A stretch of 64,000 bases of DNA from Streptomyces sp. T12 (GTDB taxonomy: Bacteria > Actinomycetota > Actinomycetes > Streptomycetales > Streptomycetaceae), in assembly GCF_028736035.1 (NCBI RefSeq), contig NZ_CP117866.1, positions 8,907,001 through 8,971,000 on the forward strand, given 5' to 3'. A program made the translations under genes and the position numbers. Positions 51,737-58,909 of this stretch are shown in pieces. The number at the start of each line of letters is the position of its first letter. Position 1 is the first letter of the stretch. The notes under the pieces were generated by a model. It made no database searches. It worked only from the letters and a program-made list of their open reading frames with translations, and had not been told where the DNA came from.

Positions 51737-52261
51737 CTACTTCTCCGTCTTTTCCGTAGGTGCGTTCAGTTCCGGGCGGCCCGGCTGCTCGCCGCCGCGC
51801 TCCTTGATGTACGTCTCGGTGGGGACCATGACCTTGCGGCGGAACACGCAGACCAGCGTGCCGTCCTGCTTGTAGCCCTTGGTCTCGACGTAGACGATGC
51901 CGCGGTCGTTCTTCGACTTCGACGGCCACTTGTCGAGCACGGTCGTCTGGCCGTAGATCGTGTCGCCGTGGAAGGTCGGCGCCACGTGCTTGAGCGACTC
52001 GATCTCCAGGTTGGCGATCGCCTTGCCGGAGATGTCCGGCACGCTCATGCCGAGCAGGAGGGAGTAGATGTAGTTGCCCACGACGACGTTCTTGCCGAAG
52101 TCCGTCGTCTTCTCCGCATAGTTCGTGTCCATGTGGAGCGGGTGGTGGTTCATGGTGAGGAGACAGAACAGGTGGTCGTCGTACTCCGTGACCGTCTTGC
52201 CCGGCCAGTGCTTGTACGTCGCCCCGACCTCGAACTCCTCGTAGGTGCGTCCGAACTGCAT
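51737..52261 (-). CDS. mch: MaoC-family hydratase, probable mesaconyl-CoA hydratase
   Basis: 174 residues, single hot-dog fold. Seen: YEEFEVGATYKHWPGKTVTE (about 7-26), the catalytic loop LLTMNHHPLHMDTNYAEKTT (about 34-53) with the Asp/Asn and His residues of MaoC hydratases, and VVGNYIYSLLLGMSVPDISG (about 60-79). Expected reaction: mesaconyl-C1-CoA plus water to beta-methylmalyl-CoA. Known mesaconyl-CoA hydratases are double-hot-dog proteins of about 340 residues in Rhodobacter, so this single-domain form presumably works as a dimer. ATG 52261, 5 bases after the lyase stop. Confidence 0.82.
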   Translation of the reverse strand: MQFGRTYEEFEVGATYKHWPGKTVTEYDDHLFCLLTMNHHPLHMDTNYAEKTTDFGKNVVVGNYIYSLLLGMSVPDISGKAIANLEIESLKHVAPTFHGDTIYGQTTVLDKWPSKSKNDRGIVYVETKGYKQDGTLVCVFRRKVMVPTETYIKERGGEQPGRPELNAPTEKTEK

Positions 52262-52266
52262 CGCGC

Positions 52267-53241
52267 TCAGGCCTCCGGGATCTCGAACTTGCTGGTGCGC
52301 TGCATGCCGGCGGCGCGGCCCTTGCCGGAGATGACCAGGGCCATCTTGCGGCTGGCCTCGTCGATCATCTCGTCGCCGAGCATCGCGGAGCCCTTCTTGC
52401 CGCCCGCCTCGGACGTGTAGTAGTCGTACGCGTCCAGGATCAGCTCGGCGTGGTCGTAGTCCTCCTGGGAGGGCGAGAAGATCTCGTTGGACGCCTCGAC
52501 CTGGCCCGGGTGCAGCACCCACTTGCCGTCGAAGCCGAGGGCCGCGGCGCGCTGGGCGACCTCGCGGTAGCCGTCGATGTTGCGGATCTGGAGGTAGGGG
52601 CCGTCGATCGCCTGGAGGTTGTTGGCGCGGGCGGCCATCAGGATCTTCATCAGGATGTAGTGGTAGGCGTCCGCCGGGTAGCCGGGCGGCTGCTCGCCCA
52701 CGACCAGCGACTTCATGTTGATCGACGCCATGAAGTCGGCCGGGCCGAAGATGATCGTCTCGACGCGCTGGGAGGCCGTCGCGATCTCGTTGACGTTGTT
52801 CAGGCCCTGGGCGTTCTCGATCTGCGCCTCGATGCCGATCTTGCCGACCTCGAAGCCCATCGTCTTCTCGATCTGGGTCAGCAGGAGGTCGAGGGCGACG
52901 ACCTGCTGGGCCGTCTGCACCTTCGGCAGCATGATGCAGTCGAGGTTCTGGCCGGCGCCCTCGACGACGGTCACGACGTCCCGGTACGTCCACTCGGTCG
53001 TCCAGTCGTTGACGCGCACGACCCTCGTCTTGCCCGTCCAGTCGCCCTCGTTGAGGAACTTGACGATGGTGTGCCGCGCCTCGGGCTTGGCGAGCGGCGC
53101 GCACGCGTCCTCCAGGTCCAGGAAGACCTGGTCCGCGGGGAGGCCCTGGGCCTTCTCCAGGAAGCGCGGGTTGCTTCCCGGCACGGCGAGGCAGGAGCGC
53201 CGCGGGCGAAGGCGGTTGACCTGCGGGGCGGGCGTGGTCAT
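52267..53241 (-). CDS. mcl: HpcH/HpaI-family CoA lyase, probable beta-methylmalyl-CoA / malyl-CoA lyase
   Basis: 324 residues. Seen: RRSCLAVPGSNPRFLEKAQG (about 14-33), VFLDLEDACAPLAKPEARHT (about 39-58) with the metal Asp/Glu, TRVVRVNDWTTEWTYRDVVT (about 71-90) with the substrate Arg, IEAQIENAQGLNNVNEIATA (about 136-155) with the catalytic Glu, and IIFGPADFMASINM (about 165-178) with the second metal Asp. Cleaves beta-methylmalyl-CoA to glyoxylate and propionyl-CoA. ATG 53241 overlaps the mutase stop by four bases (ATGA). Confidence 0.88.
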   Translation of the reverse strand: MTTPAPQVNRLRPRRSCLAVPGSNPRFLEKAQGLPADQVFLDLEDACAPLAKPEARHTIVKFLNEGDWTGKTRVVRVNDWTTEWTYRDVVTVVEGAGQNLDCIMLPKVQTAQQVVALDLLLTQIEKTMGFEVGKIGIEAQIENAQGLNNVNEIATASQRVETIIFGPADFMASINMKSLVVGEQPPGYPADAYHYILMKILMAARANNLQAIDGPYLQIRNIDGYREVAQRAAALGFDGKWVLHPGQVEASNEIFSPSQEDYDHAELILDAYDYYTSEAGGKKGSAMLGDEMIDEASRKMALVISGKGRAAGMQRTSKFEIPEA

Positions 53242-55286
53242 GCGGGGACCTCCAGGGGGTCGAGCTTGTTCGCTTTCCGGATCTCGTCGACGATGCGGCC
53301 GATGATGCCGGTGATGTCGAAGTCCTTCGGGGTGAAGACGGCGGCCACTCCGGCGGCCCTGAGCTGCTCGGCGTCACCATTGGGGATGATGCCACCGGCG
53401 ATCACCGGTATATCTGTGGCACCGGCCACACGGAGCCGCTCCAGCACGTCCGGCACGAGCTGGGCGTGCGAGCCGGAGAGGATCGACAGGCCGACCGCGT
53501 GCACGTCCTCCGCGAGGGCCGCGTCCACGATCTGTTCCGGGGTGAGCCGGATGCCCTGGTAGACCACCTCGAACCCGGCGTCACGGGCCCGCACGGCGAT
53601 CTGCTCGGCGCCGTTGGAGTGCCCGTCGAGACCGGGCTTGCCGACGAGGAAGCGGAGCTTGCCGACACCGAGGTCCTTGGCCGTCAGGTCGACCTTGCGG
53701 CGCACCTCGGACATGGCCGAGCCCTCCTCGGCGGGGACCGCCACCGGCGCCGACGACACACCGGTCGGCGCCCGGAACTCGCCGAACACCTCGCGCAGGG
53801 CCCCGGCCCACTCGCCGGTCGTGACCCCGGCGCGGGCGCACTCCAGGGTGGCCTCCATGAGGTTGCCGGTGCCCTTGGCGGCCTCCTTCAGCCGCTCCAG
53901 CGCCTTGCAGGGGCGCGGGTGGTTGAAGGGCGGCTGGTAGCGGGTGTCGCGCCAGTGCTGCAGCCCGGCGATCACCCGGGCCTCAACCGCCGGGTCGACC
54001 GTCTGGATGGCCGTGTCGAGATCCGCCGTCAGGGGATTCGGCTCGGTCGTCTCGAAGATGTTGACGCCGATGATCTTTTCCTGCCCGGACTCGATACGGG
54101 CCCGGCGCTCGGCGTGCGAGGAGACGAGCTGCGACTTGAGGTAGCCGGACTCGACGGCGGCCATCGCGCCGCCCATCTCCTGGATGCGGTCGATCTCCGC
54201 GAGGGACTCCTCGACGAGCTTCGTGACCTTCGCCTCGATGACGTGCGAGCCCTCGAAGATGTCCTCGTACTCCAGCAGGTCGCTCTCATGGGCGAGCACC
54301 TGCTGGATGCGCAGCGACCACTGCTGGTCCCAGGGCCGGGGGAGACCGAGGGCCTCGTTCCAGGCCGGCAGCTGCACGGCACGCGCGCGTGCGTCCTTCG
54401 AGAGGGTCACGGCCAGCATCTCGAGGACGATCCGCTGGACGTTGTTCTCCGGCTGCGCCTCGGTCAGACCGAGGGAGTTGACCTGGACGCCGTACCGGAA
54501 GCGGCGCTGCTTGGGGTTCTCGATGCCGTACCGCTCGCGCGTGACCTTGTCCCAGATCCGCCCGAACGCCCGCATCTTGCACATCTCCTCGATGAAGCGG
54601 ACGCCCGCGTTCACGAAGAAGGAGATACGGGCCACGACGTCCCCGAACTTCTCGGCGGGGACCTGCCCCGAGTCGCGTACGGCATCGAGAACCGCGATCG
54701 CGGTGGACATCGCGTAGGCGATCTCCTGGACCGGCGTGGCGCCCGCCTCCTGCAGGTGGTAGCTGCAGATGTTGATCGGGTTCCACTTCGGGATGTGGGA
54801 GACCGTGTACGCGATCATGTCCGTCGTCAGCCGGAGTGAGGGCCCCGGCGGGAAGACATGGGTCCCCCGCGACAGGTACTCCTTGACGATGTCGTTCTGG
54901 GTCGTGCCCTGGAGCTTGGTGATGTCCGCGCCCTGCTCCTCGGCGACGACCTGGTAGAGCGCCAGCAGCCACATGGCGGTGGCGTTGATCGTCATCGAGG
55001 TGTTCATCTGCTCCAGGGGGATGTCCTGGAACAGCCGGCGCATGTCACCGAGGTGCGCGATCGGCACGCCGACCCGGCCGACCTCGCCGCGGGCGAGGAT
55101 GTGGTCGGAGTCGTAGCCGGTCTGGGTCGGCAGGTCGAACGCCACCGACAGGCCGGTCTGCCCCTTGGCGAGGTTGCGCCGGTACAGCTCGTTGGACGCC
55201 TCGGCCGTGGAGTGACCGGCGTAGGTCCGCATGAGCCACGGCCGGTCCTTCTCCCGCTTGCCTTCGGCGGGCTGACGCTCAGTCAT
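53238..55286 (-). CDS. ecm: Ethylmalonyl-CoA mutase (coenzyme B12-dependent)
   Basis: 682 residues. Rearranges (2R)-ethylmalonyl-CoA to (2S)-methylsuccinyl-CoA. Seen: the TIM-barrel substrate domain with [20 protein letters not shown] (about 20-39), [16 protein letters not shown] (about 47-62), [20 protein letters not shown] (about 98-117) and [20 protein letters not shown] (about 278-297), and the cobalamin-binding C-terminus [20 protein letters not shown] (about 542-561) with the DxHxxG Asp-His pair, then [17 protein letters not shown]. It is a single-chain, homodimer-type mutase (MeaA-like). Gene order with ccr upstream and the lyase downstream makes the assignment firm. ATG 55286. Confidence 0.93.
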   Translation of the reverse strand: MTERQPAEGKREKDRPWLMRTYAGHSTAEASNELYRRNLAKGQTGLSVAFDLPTQTGYDSDHILARGEVGRVGVPIAHLGDMRRLFQDIPLEQMNTSMTINATAMWLLALYQVVAEEQGADITKLQGTTQNDIVKEYLSRGTHVFPPGPSLRLTTDMIAYTVSHIPKWNPINICSYHLQEAGATPVQEIAYAMSTAIAVLDAVRDSGQVPAEKFGDVVARISFFVNAGVRFIEEMCKMRAFGRIWDKVTRERYGIENPKQRRFRYGVQVNSLGLTEAQPENNVQRIVLEMLAVTLSKDARARAVQLPAWNEALGLPRPWDQQWSLRIQQVLAHESDLLEYEDIFEGSHVIEAKVTKLVEESLAEIDRIQEMGGAMAAVESGYLKSQLVSSHAERRARIESGQEKIIGVNIFETTEPNPLTADLDTAIQTVDPAVEARVIAGLQHWRDTRYQPPFNHPRPCKALERLKEAAKGTGNLMEATLECARAGVTTGEWAGALREVFGEFRAPTGVSSAPVAVPAEEGSAMSEVRRKVDLTAKDLGVGKLRFLVGKPGLDGHSNGAEQIAVRARDAGFEVVYQGIRLTPEQIVDAALAEDVHAVGLSILSGSHAQLVPDVLERLRVAGATDIPVIAGGIIPNGDAEQLRAAGVAAVFTPKDFDITGIIGRIVDEIRKANKLDPLEVPA

Positions 55287-55303
55287 CTATGACCTCGGGT
55301 GTC

Positions 55304-56647
55304 TCAGATGTTGCGGAAGCGGTTGATGGCGTCGATGTGCTTGGCGCGCATCTCCTCGTCGCGCACGCCGAGGCCCTCCTCGGGGGCCAGGCAGAGCACG
55401 CCGACCTTGCCCTGGTGGAGGTTGCGGTGCACGTCGAACGCGGCCTGGCCGGTCTCCTCCAGGGAGTAGACCTTCGACAGCGTCGGGTGGATCTTGCCCT
55501 TCGCGATGAGCCGGTTGGCCTCCCAGGCCTCGCGGTAGTTGGCGAAGTGCGAGCCGATGATCCGCTTCAGGGACATCCACAGGTAGCGGTTGTCGTACTC
55601 GTGGTTGTAGCCCGAGGTCGAGGCGCAGGTGACGATGGTGCCGCCCTTGCGCGTGACGTAGACCGAGGCGCCGAAGGTCTCGCGGCCCGGGTGCTCGAAG
55701 ACGATGTCCACGTCCTCGCCGCCGGTGAGCTCGCGGATGCGCTTGCCGAAGCGCTTCCACTCCTTCGGGTCCTGGGTGTGCTCGTCCTTCCAGAACTTGT
55801 AGCCCTCGGCGTTGCGGTCGATGATCGCCTCGGCGCCCATCGCCCGGCAGATGTCCGCCTTCTGGTCGCTGGAGACGACACAGATCGGGTTGGCGCCACC
55901 GGCCAGCGCGAACTGGGTGGCGTACGAGCCGAGTCCGCCGCTCGCGCCCCAGATCAGGACGTTGTCGCCCTGCTTCATGCCGGCGCCGTTGCGGGAGACC
56001 AGCTGGCGGTACGCCGTGGAGTTCACGAGCCCGGGGGCCGCGGCCTCCTCCCAGCTCAGGTGGTCCGGCTTCGGCATCAGCTGGTTGGACTTGACGAGGG
56101 CGATCTCCGCGAGGCCGCCGAAGTTGGTCTCGAAGCCCCAGATGCGCTGCTCGGGGTCGAGCATCGTGTCGTTGTGGCCGTCCGAGGACTCCAGCTCCAC
56201 GCTCAGACAGTGCGCGACGACCTCGTCACCGGGCTTCCAGGAGTTGACGCCCGGGCCGGTGCGCAGGACGACGCCCGCGAGGTCGGAGCCGATGATGTGG
56301 TACGGCAGGTCGTGGCGCTTGGTGAGCTCGCTGAGCCGGCCGTAGCGCTCCAGGAAGCCGAAGGTCGACAGCGGCTCGAAGATCGACGTCCAGACCGAGT
56401 TGTAGTTGACCGAGGAGGCCATGACGGCCACCAAGGCCTCGCCCGGTCCGAGTTCCGGCACCGGCACGTCGTCCAGGTGGATCGACTTGCGCGGGTCCTT
56501 GTCGCGCGTCTCCAGGCCCGCGAACATCTCCGTCTCGTCCTTGTGCACGGTGATCGCGCGGTACGACTCGGGGAGCGGCAGGGCGGCGAAGTCGGCCGGG
56601 GTCGATTCCGGCGACTGGATCGCGTCCAGAATGTCCTTCACGGTCAC
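55304..56647 (-). CDS. ccr: Crotonyl-CoA carboxylase/reductase
   Basis: 447 residues of the zinc-less medium-chain reductase family. Carboxylates crotonyl-CoA reductively (NADPH, CO2) to ethylmalonyl-CoA, a polyketide extender unit. Seen: MASSVNYNSVWTSIFEPLST (about 77-96), DLPYHIIGSDLAGVVLRTGP (about 112-131), NADPH loop LIWGASGGLGSYATQFALAG (about 225-244), and DIVFEHPGRETFGASVYVTR (about 313-332) in the CO2/His region, all diagnostic of Ccr. GTG 56647 follows GGAGG by 7 bases; upstream codons are not conserved. First gene of the ethylmalonyl-CoA operon with a long leader. Confidence 0.95.
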   Translation of the reverse strand: MTVKDILDAIQSPESTPADFAALPLPESYRAITVHKDETEMFAGLETRDKDPRKSIHLDDVPVPELGPGEALVAVMASSVNYNSVWTSIFEPLSTFGFLERYGRLSELTKRHDLPYHIIGSDLAGVVLRTGPGVNSWKPGDEVVAHCLSVELESSDGHNDTMLDPEQRIWGFETNFGGLAEIALVKSNQLMPKPDHLSWEEAAAPGLVNSTAYRQLVSRNGAGMKQGDNVLIWGASGGLGSYATQFALAGGANPICVVSSDQKADICRAMGAEAIIDRNAEGYKFWKDEHTQDPKEWKRFGKRIRELTGGEDVDIVFEHPGRETFGASVYVTRKGGTIVTCASTSGYNHEYDNRYLWMSLKRIIGSHFANYREAWEANRLIAKGKIHPTLSKVYSLEETGQAAFDVHRNLHQGKVGVLCLAPEEGLGVRDEEMRAKHIDAINRFRNI

Positions 56648-57042
56648 GGTGTTGCCTCCGGCGGTGAGCACCCTGAGGGAGGGGTGCTGAGGGTTACGTC
56701 GGTGCTGCTGAGGGTTTGGGGGTTGCCGTCGGTTCGGCGGGTGGTGCTGTTCGGCAGCGCTTTGTGGCGCGGGAGGTTGCCTGTGACGCAGGCGCCCGGG
56801 CGCGCACGCCCCGGAGGGGGCTTGCGGGGACAGCCGGCGTACGAATGGTCTCTGCACGCCGGCCGCCCGGACTCTTTCAACGTATGGCACCGCGTGTCAC
56901 CTGGCAAGGCACTGGGTGCCAGAACTTGCTCTCAGATGAAATCTTTACGTAACAAATGAGCGATGATCGATCAAAGCTACCGACGAGTAGGTGCTAAACG
57001 GGCGCTATCGGTCAGGGATCGAGCAGCTGCCGTGGAGGAGTC
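56648..57042. promoter_or_regulatory. ccr upstream region with promoter candidate and palindromes
   Basis: No gene in these 395 bases. On the minus strand TTGCCA (56907-56902), a 17-bp spacer and TACGTT (56884-56879) form a plausible promoter whose transcript would carry a leader of about 225 bases before ccr. Further upstream, TTACGTAA (56945-56952) and TGATCGATCA (56964-56973) are perfect palindromes in an unusually A/T-rich patch and may be regulator sites. Confidence 0.5.
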
Positions 57043-57420
57043 GAGGTCCGTACCGGTGCGGGGACCTGCCAGGCGGATGCGGTGGTGATCGGCCGCGGGC
57101 GTCTGGTCCCGGGAGGTGAGCGCCTCGCTGGGTGTACGGATCGAGGCGGCTGCGGGGAAGGGCTACGGCTTCGCCATGGCGGCCGAGTCGCTACCGAGAC
57201 GGCTGGTGCACCTGGGCTCGGCGAAGGCGGGCGGTGCCGGCGCCGCTGGGCAAGGGGGTGCGGGTCGCCGGGACGACGGAGTTCGACCGGGACCCGGGCC
57301 GCTTCCGGCAGGGCCGCGTGGAGGCGCTGGTGGCGGCCGCGCGGCCGCATCTGCCGGGGCCGACTGGGAGCGGCGGGGGCAGGAGTGGATGGGGCCCCGC
57401 CCGATGACCCCGGACGGGAG
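57043..57420 (+). pseudogene. Decayed fragment of a DAO-family FAD dehydrogenase (DadA-like)
   Basis: Translating the plus strand in successive frames gives a coherent family segment: EVRTGAGTCQADAVVIGRG from 57043, then GVWSREVSASLGVRIEAAAG and KGYGFAM from 57098 in a second frame, then LGKGVRVAGTTEFDRDPGRF and QGRVEALVAAARPHLPG in a third frame, then ADWERRGQEWMGPRPMTPDG back in the second. This is the C-terminal half of D-amino-acid dehydrogenase/glycine-oxidase-type proteins, with at least three frameshifts. The N-terminal FAD domain and the C-terminal end are absent. It is not translatable as one protein. Confidence 0.75.
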
Positions 57421-57486
57421 GGGCGGACGCTGGGCCGGCGGCCCGGTTCGTGCCGGGCCGCTCCGTCCGCGTCTTCGGCGTCGGCG

Positions 57487-57705
57487 CTAGGCGCCCAGGC
57501 CGAGCAGCGCCACCTGCAGGGGGAGCGCCGGCTCCTCGGGGAGGGCGGGAGGCTCCTCCCCGCGGCCCGTGTGCGTGGGCGGCACGGCGCGCAGGCCCTT
57601 GATGCCGTCGGCGGCCCACTTCGCGTCCGTCGCCGGGAGGGACAGGGTCATGCGCCGCCCGTCGGCCAGTGTGGCTTCGAGCTTGTTCGGGTCGTCCGCC
57701 TGCAT
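57487..57705 (-). CDS. Small hypothetical protein
   Basis: 72 residues from ATG 57705, which has GGAAGTGAG 5 bases upstream. The first half is polar and ordered-looking (MQADDPNKLEATLADGRRMT, then LSLPATDAKWAADGIKGLRA); the second half is Pro-rich. There are no membrane segments, cysteines or known motifs. Its stop codon (57487-57489) abuts the end of the decayed dehydrogenase on the other strand. The coding potential is moderate; it could be an orphan gene or a chance frame. Confidence 0.5.
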   Translation of the reverse strand: MQADDPNKLEATLADGRRMTLSLPATDAKWAADGIKGLRAVPPTHTGRGEEPPALPEEPALPLQVALLGLGA

Positions 57706-57799
57706 GGCAACTCACTTCCGTCGCGCACCATGAAGATCGTGCTTCGATATGGAGGACGGACGTGCCTGCGCGATGGTTCCCCCCGGGGGATTCCTTGAG

Positions 57800-57838
57800 G
57801 GATCTCTGAGGTATCTCTGAGGGACCCCTCAGAGATCC
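57800..57838. terminator. Hairpin with repeated ATCTCTGAGG downstream of the TetR gene
   Basis: GGATCTCTGAGG (57800-57811), ATCTCTGAGGG (57813-57823) and the inverted CCCTCAGAGAT / CCTCAGAGATCC (57826-57838) can form alternative hairpins 51 bases past the TetR stop (57889). The middle and last units make an 11-bp stem with a 2-base loop. Likely a terminator. Confidence 0.5.
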
Positions 57839-57888
57839 ACGACGAAGCCCTCGGCCTTGCGCCCCGGCCTGGGCCCCGCGCCCGCGCC

Positions 57889-58701
57889 CTAGGCCCGCTC
57901 CTTCAGCGCCTGCTCGATGGTCCGCATCACCTCGTCGAGCGGCGCGTCGGTCCTGGCCACCGTCACCAGCACCTCGCCCTGCGTCGCCACGGAGGCCGGC
58001 GCCGTACGCGGCGTGGTCTCCCGGCCCGCCCCGATCCCCGTCCCGAACGTCCTCCGAACGATCGCGAAGGCGTGGTCGAGCTGTGCCTCCACGTCGCCCT
58101 GACCCCCGGCCCGCAGCCAGCGCCGCAGGACGTGGTTGTGCGCGGTGACCACCGCGGACGCGGCGACCTCCGCCAGCAGCGGGTCGTCGTTGGCGTCGTC
58201 GTCGTGCGCGTGCTCGTCGAAGTGGCCGAGGAGATACCGGGTGAAGAGGCGCTCGTAACGGGCCACCGACGCGATCTCGGCCTCGCGCAGGGTGGGCACC
58301 TCGCGCGTGAGCTTGTAGCGGGCGACCGAGATCTCCGGACGGGCCGCGTACATCCGCATGACTTCCTTGATGCCGCGGCACACCGTGTCGAGCGGGTGCT
58401 CATGGGCCGGTGCCGCGTTGAGTACCGCCTCGGCGCGGATCAGGGTGTCGTCGTGGTCCGGGAAGATCGCCTCTTCCTTGGAGCGGAAGTGGCGGAAGAA
58501 CGTGCGCCGGGCGACCCCGGCCGCGGCCGCGATCTCGTCGACGGTGGTCGCCTCGTACCCCTTGGTCGCGAACAGCTCCATCGCCGCGGCCGCCAGTTCG
58601 CGGCGCATCTTGAGCCGTTGGGCGGCCGCGCGACTGCCTGCGGCACTTTCCGGCGCGTCGGGCGTGGCTGGTGTACGTGAGGACTTGGCGGGCTGGGGCA
58701 T
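57889..58701 (-). CDS. TetR-family transcriptional regulator
   Basis: 270 residues. Seen: a Pro/Ala-rich N-terminus (MPQPAKSSRTPATPDAPESA), then the TetR HTH (about 32-80; RRELAAAAMELFATKGYEAT, TVDEIAAAAGVARRTFFRHF, RSKEEAIF) and a helical ligand domain with PLDTVCRGIKEVMRMYAARP and ISVARYKLTREVPTLREAEI. Known: this regulator sits beside the ethylmalonyl-CoA genes in streptomycetes. ATG 58701 is used (an ATG at 58719 would add six residues). A perfect inverted repeat immediately upstream (58715-58742) supports autoregulation, and the protein may also govern the 3-hydroxybutyryl-CoA dehydrogenase gene or ccr; an acyl-CoA or fatty acid ligand is plausible. Confidence 0.9.
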   Translation of the reverse strand: MPQPAKSSRTPATPDAPESAAGSRAAAQRLKMRRELAAAAMELFATKGYEATTVDEIAAAAGVARRTFFRHFRSKEEAIFPDHDDTLIRAEAVLNAAPAHEHPLDTVCRGIKEVMRMYAARPEISVARYKLTREVPTLREAEIASVARYERLFTRYLLGHFDEHAHDDDANDDPLLAEVAASAVVTAHNHVLRRWLRAGGQGDVEAQLDHAFAIVRRTFGTGIGAGRETTPRTAPASVATQGEVLVTVARTDAPLDEVMRTIEQALKERA

Positions 58702-58714
58702 GACCCGAACGTAC

Positions 58715-58742
58715 TGCATGCGCGCAGTTTGATGCGCATGCA
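58715..58742. promoter_or_regulatory. Probable TetR autoregulatory operator
   Basis: TGCATGCGC (58715-58723) and GCGCATGCA (58734-58742) are perfect 9-bp inverted arms with a 10-bp centre. The element covers the region from 14 to 41 bases upstream of the TetR start, where its promoter should be. Length and symmetry suit a TetR dimer. Confidence 0.7.
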
Positions 58743-58750
58743 CGGGGTTC

Positions 58751-58874
58751 CCCCCGCCCTGGACGGGCGGGGGAGTGCCGGGTCGGGCGGGTGGCGGCGA
58801 GCTGCTTCGGTCGGCTGGGGGAGAGCTGCGCGGGGCGGGCGGGGGCGGGCTGCCGGGGTCCAGCAGCCCGCCCC
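58751..58874. terminator. Two hairpins between the TetR gene and the 3-hydroxybutyryl-CoA dehydrogenase gene
   Basis: CCCCCGCCC (58751-58759) with GGGCGGGGG (58765-58773), and GGGGCGGGCTGC (58842-58853) with GCAGCCCGCCCC (58863-58874), are perfect stems of 9 and 12 bp. Both genes run leftwards, so the second hairpin, 36 bases after the dehydrogenase stop, is the probable terminator of that gene. Confidence 0.6.
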
Positions 58875-58909
58875 ACTCCTGACCGCTGCTGAACCAGTCG
58901 CCGGGCCGC

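Noticed and set aside
57116..57490. 124-codon plus-strand frame as a gene
   Set aside because: Only part of it matches the DadA family; neighbouring frames carry the rest, so it is a pseudogene fragment.
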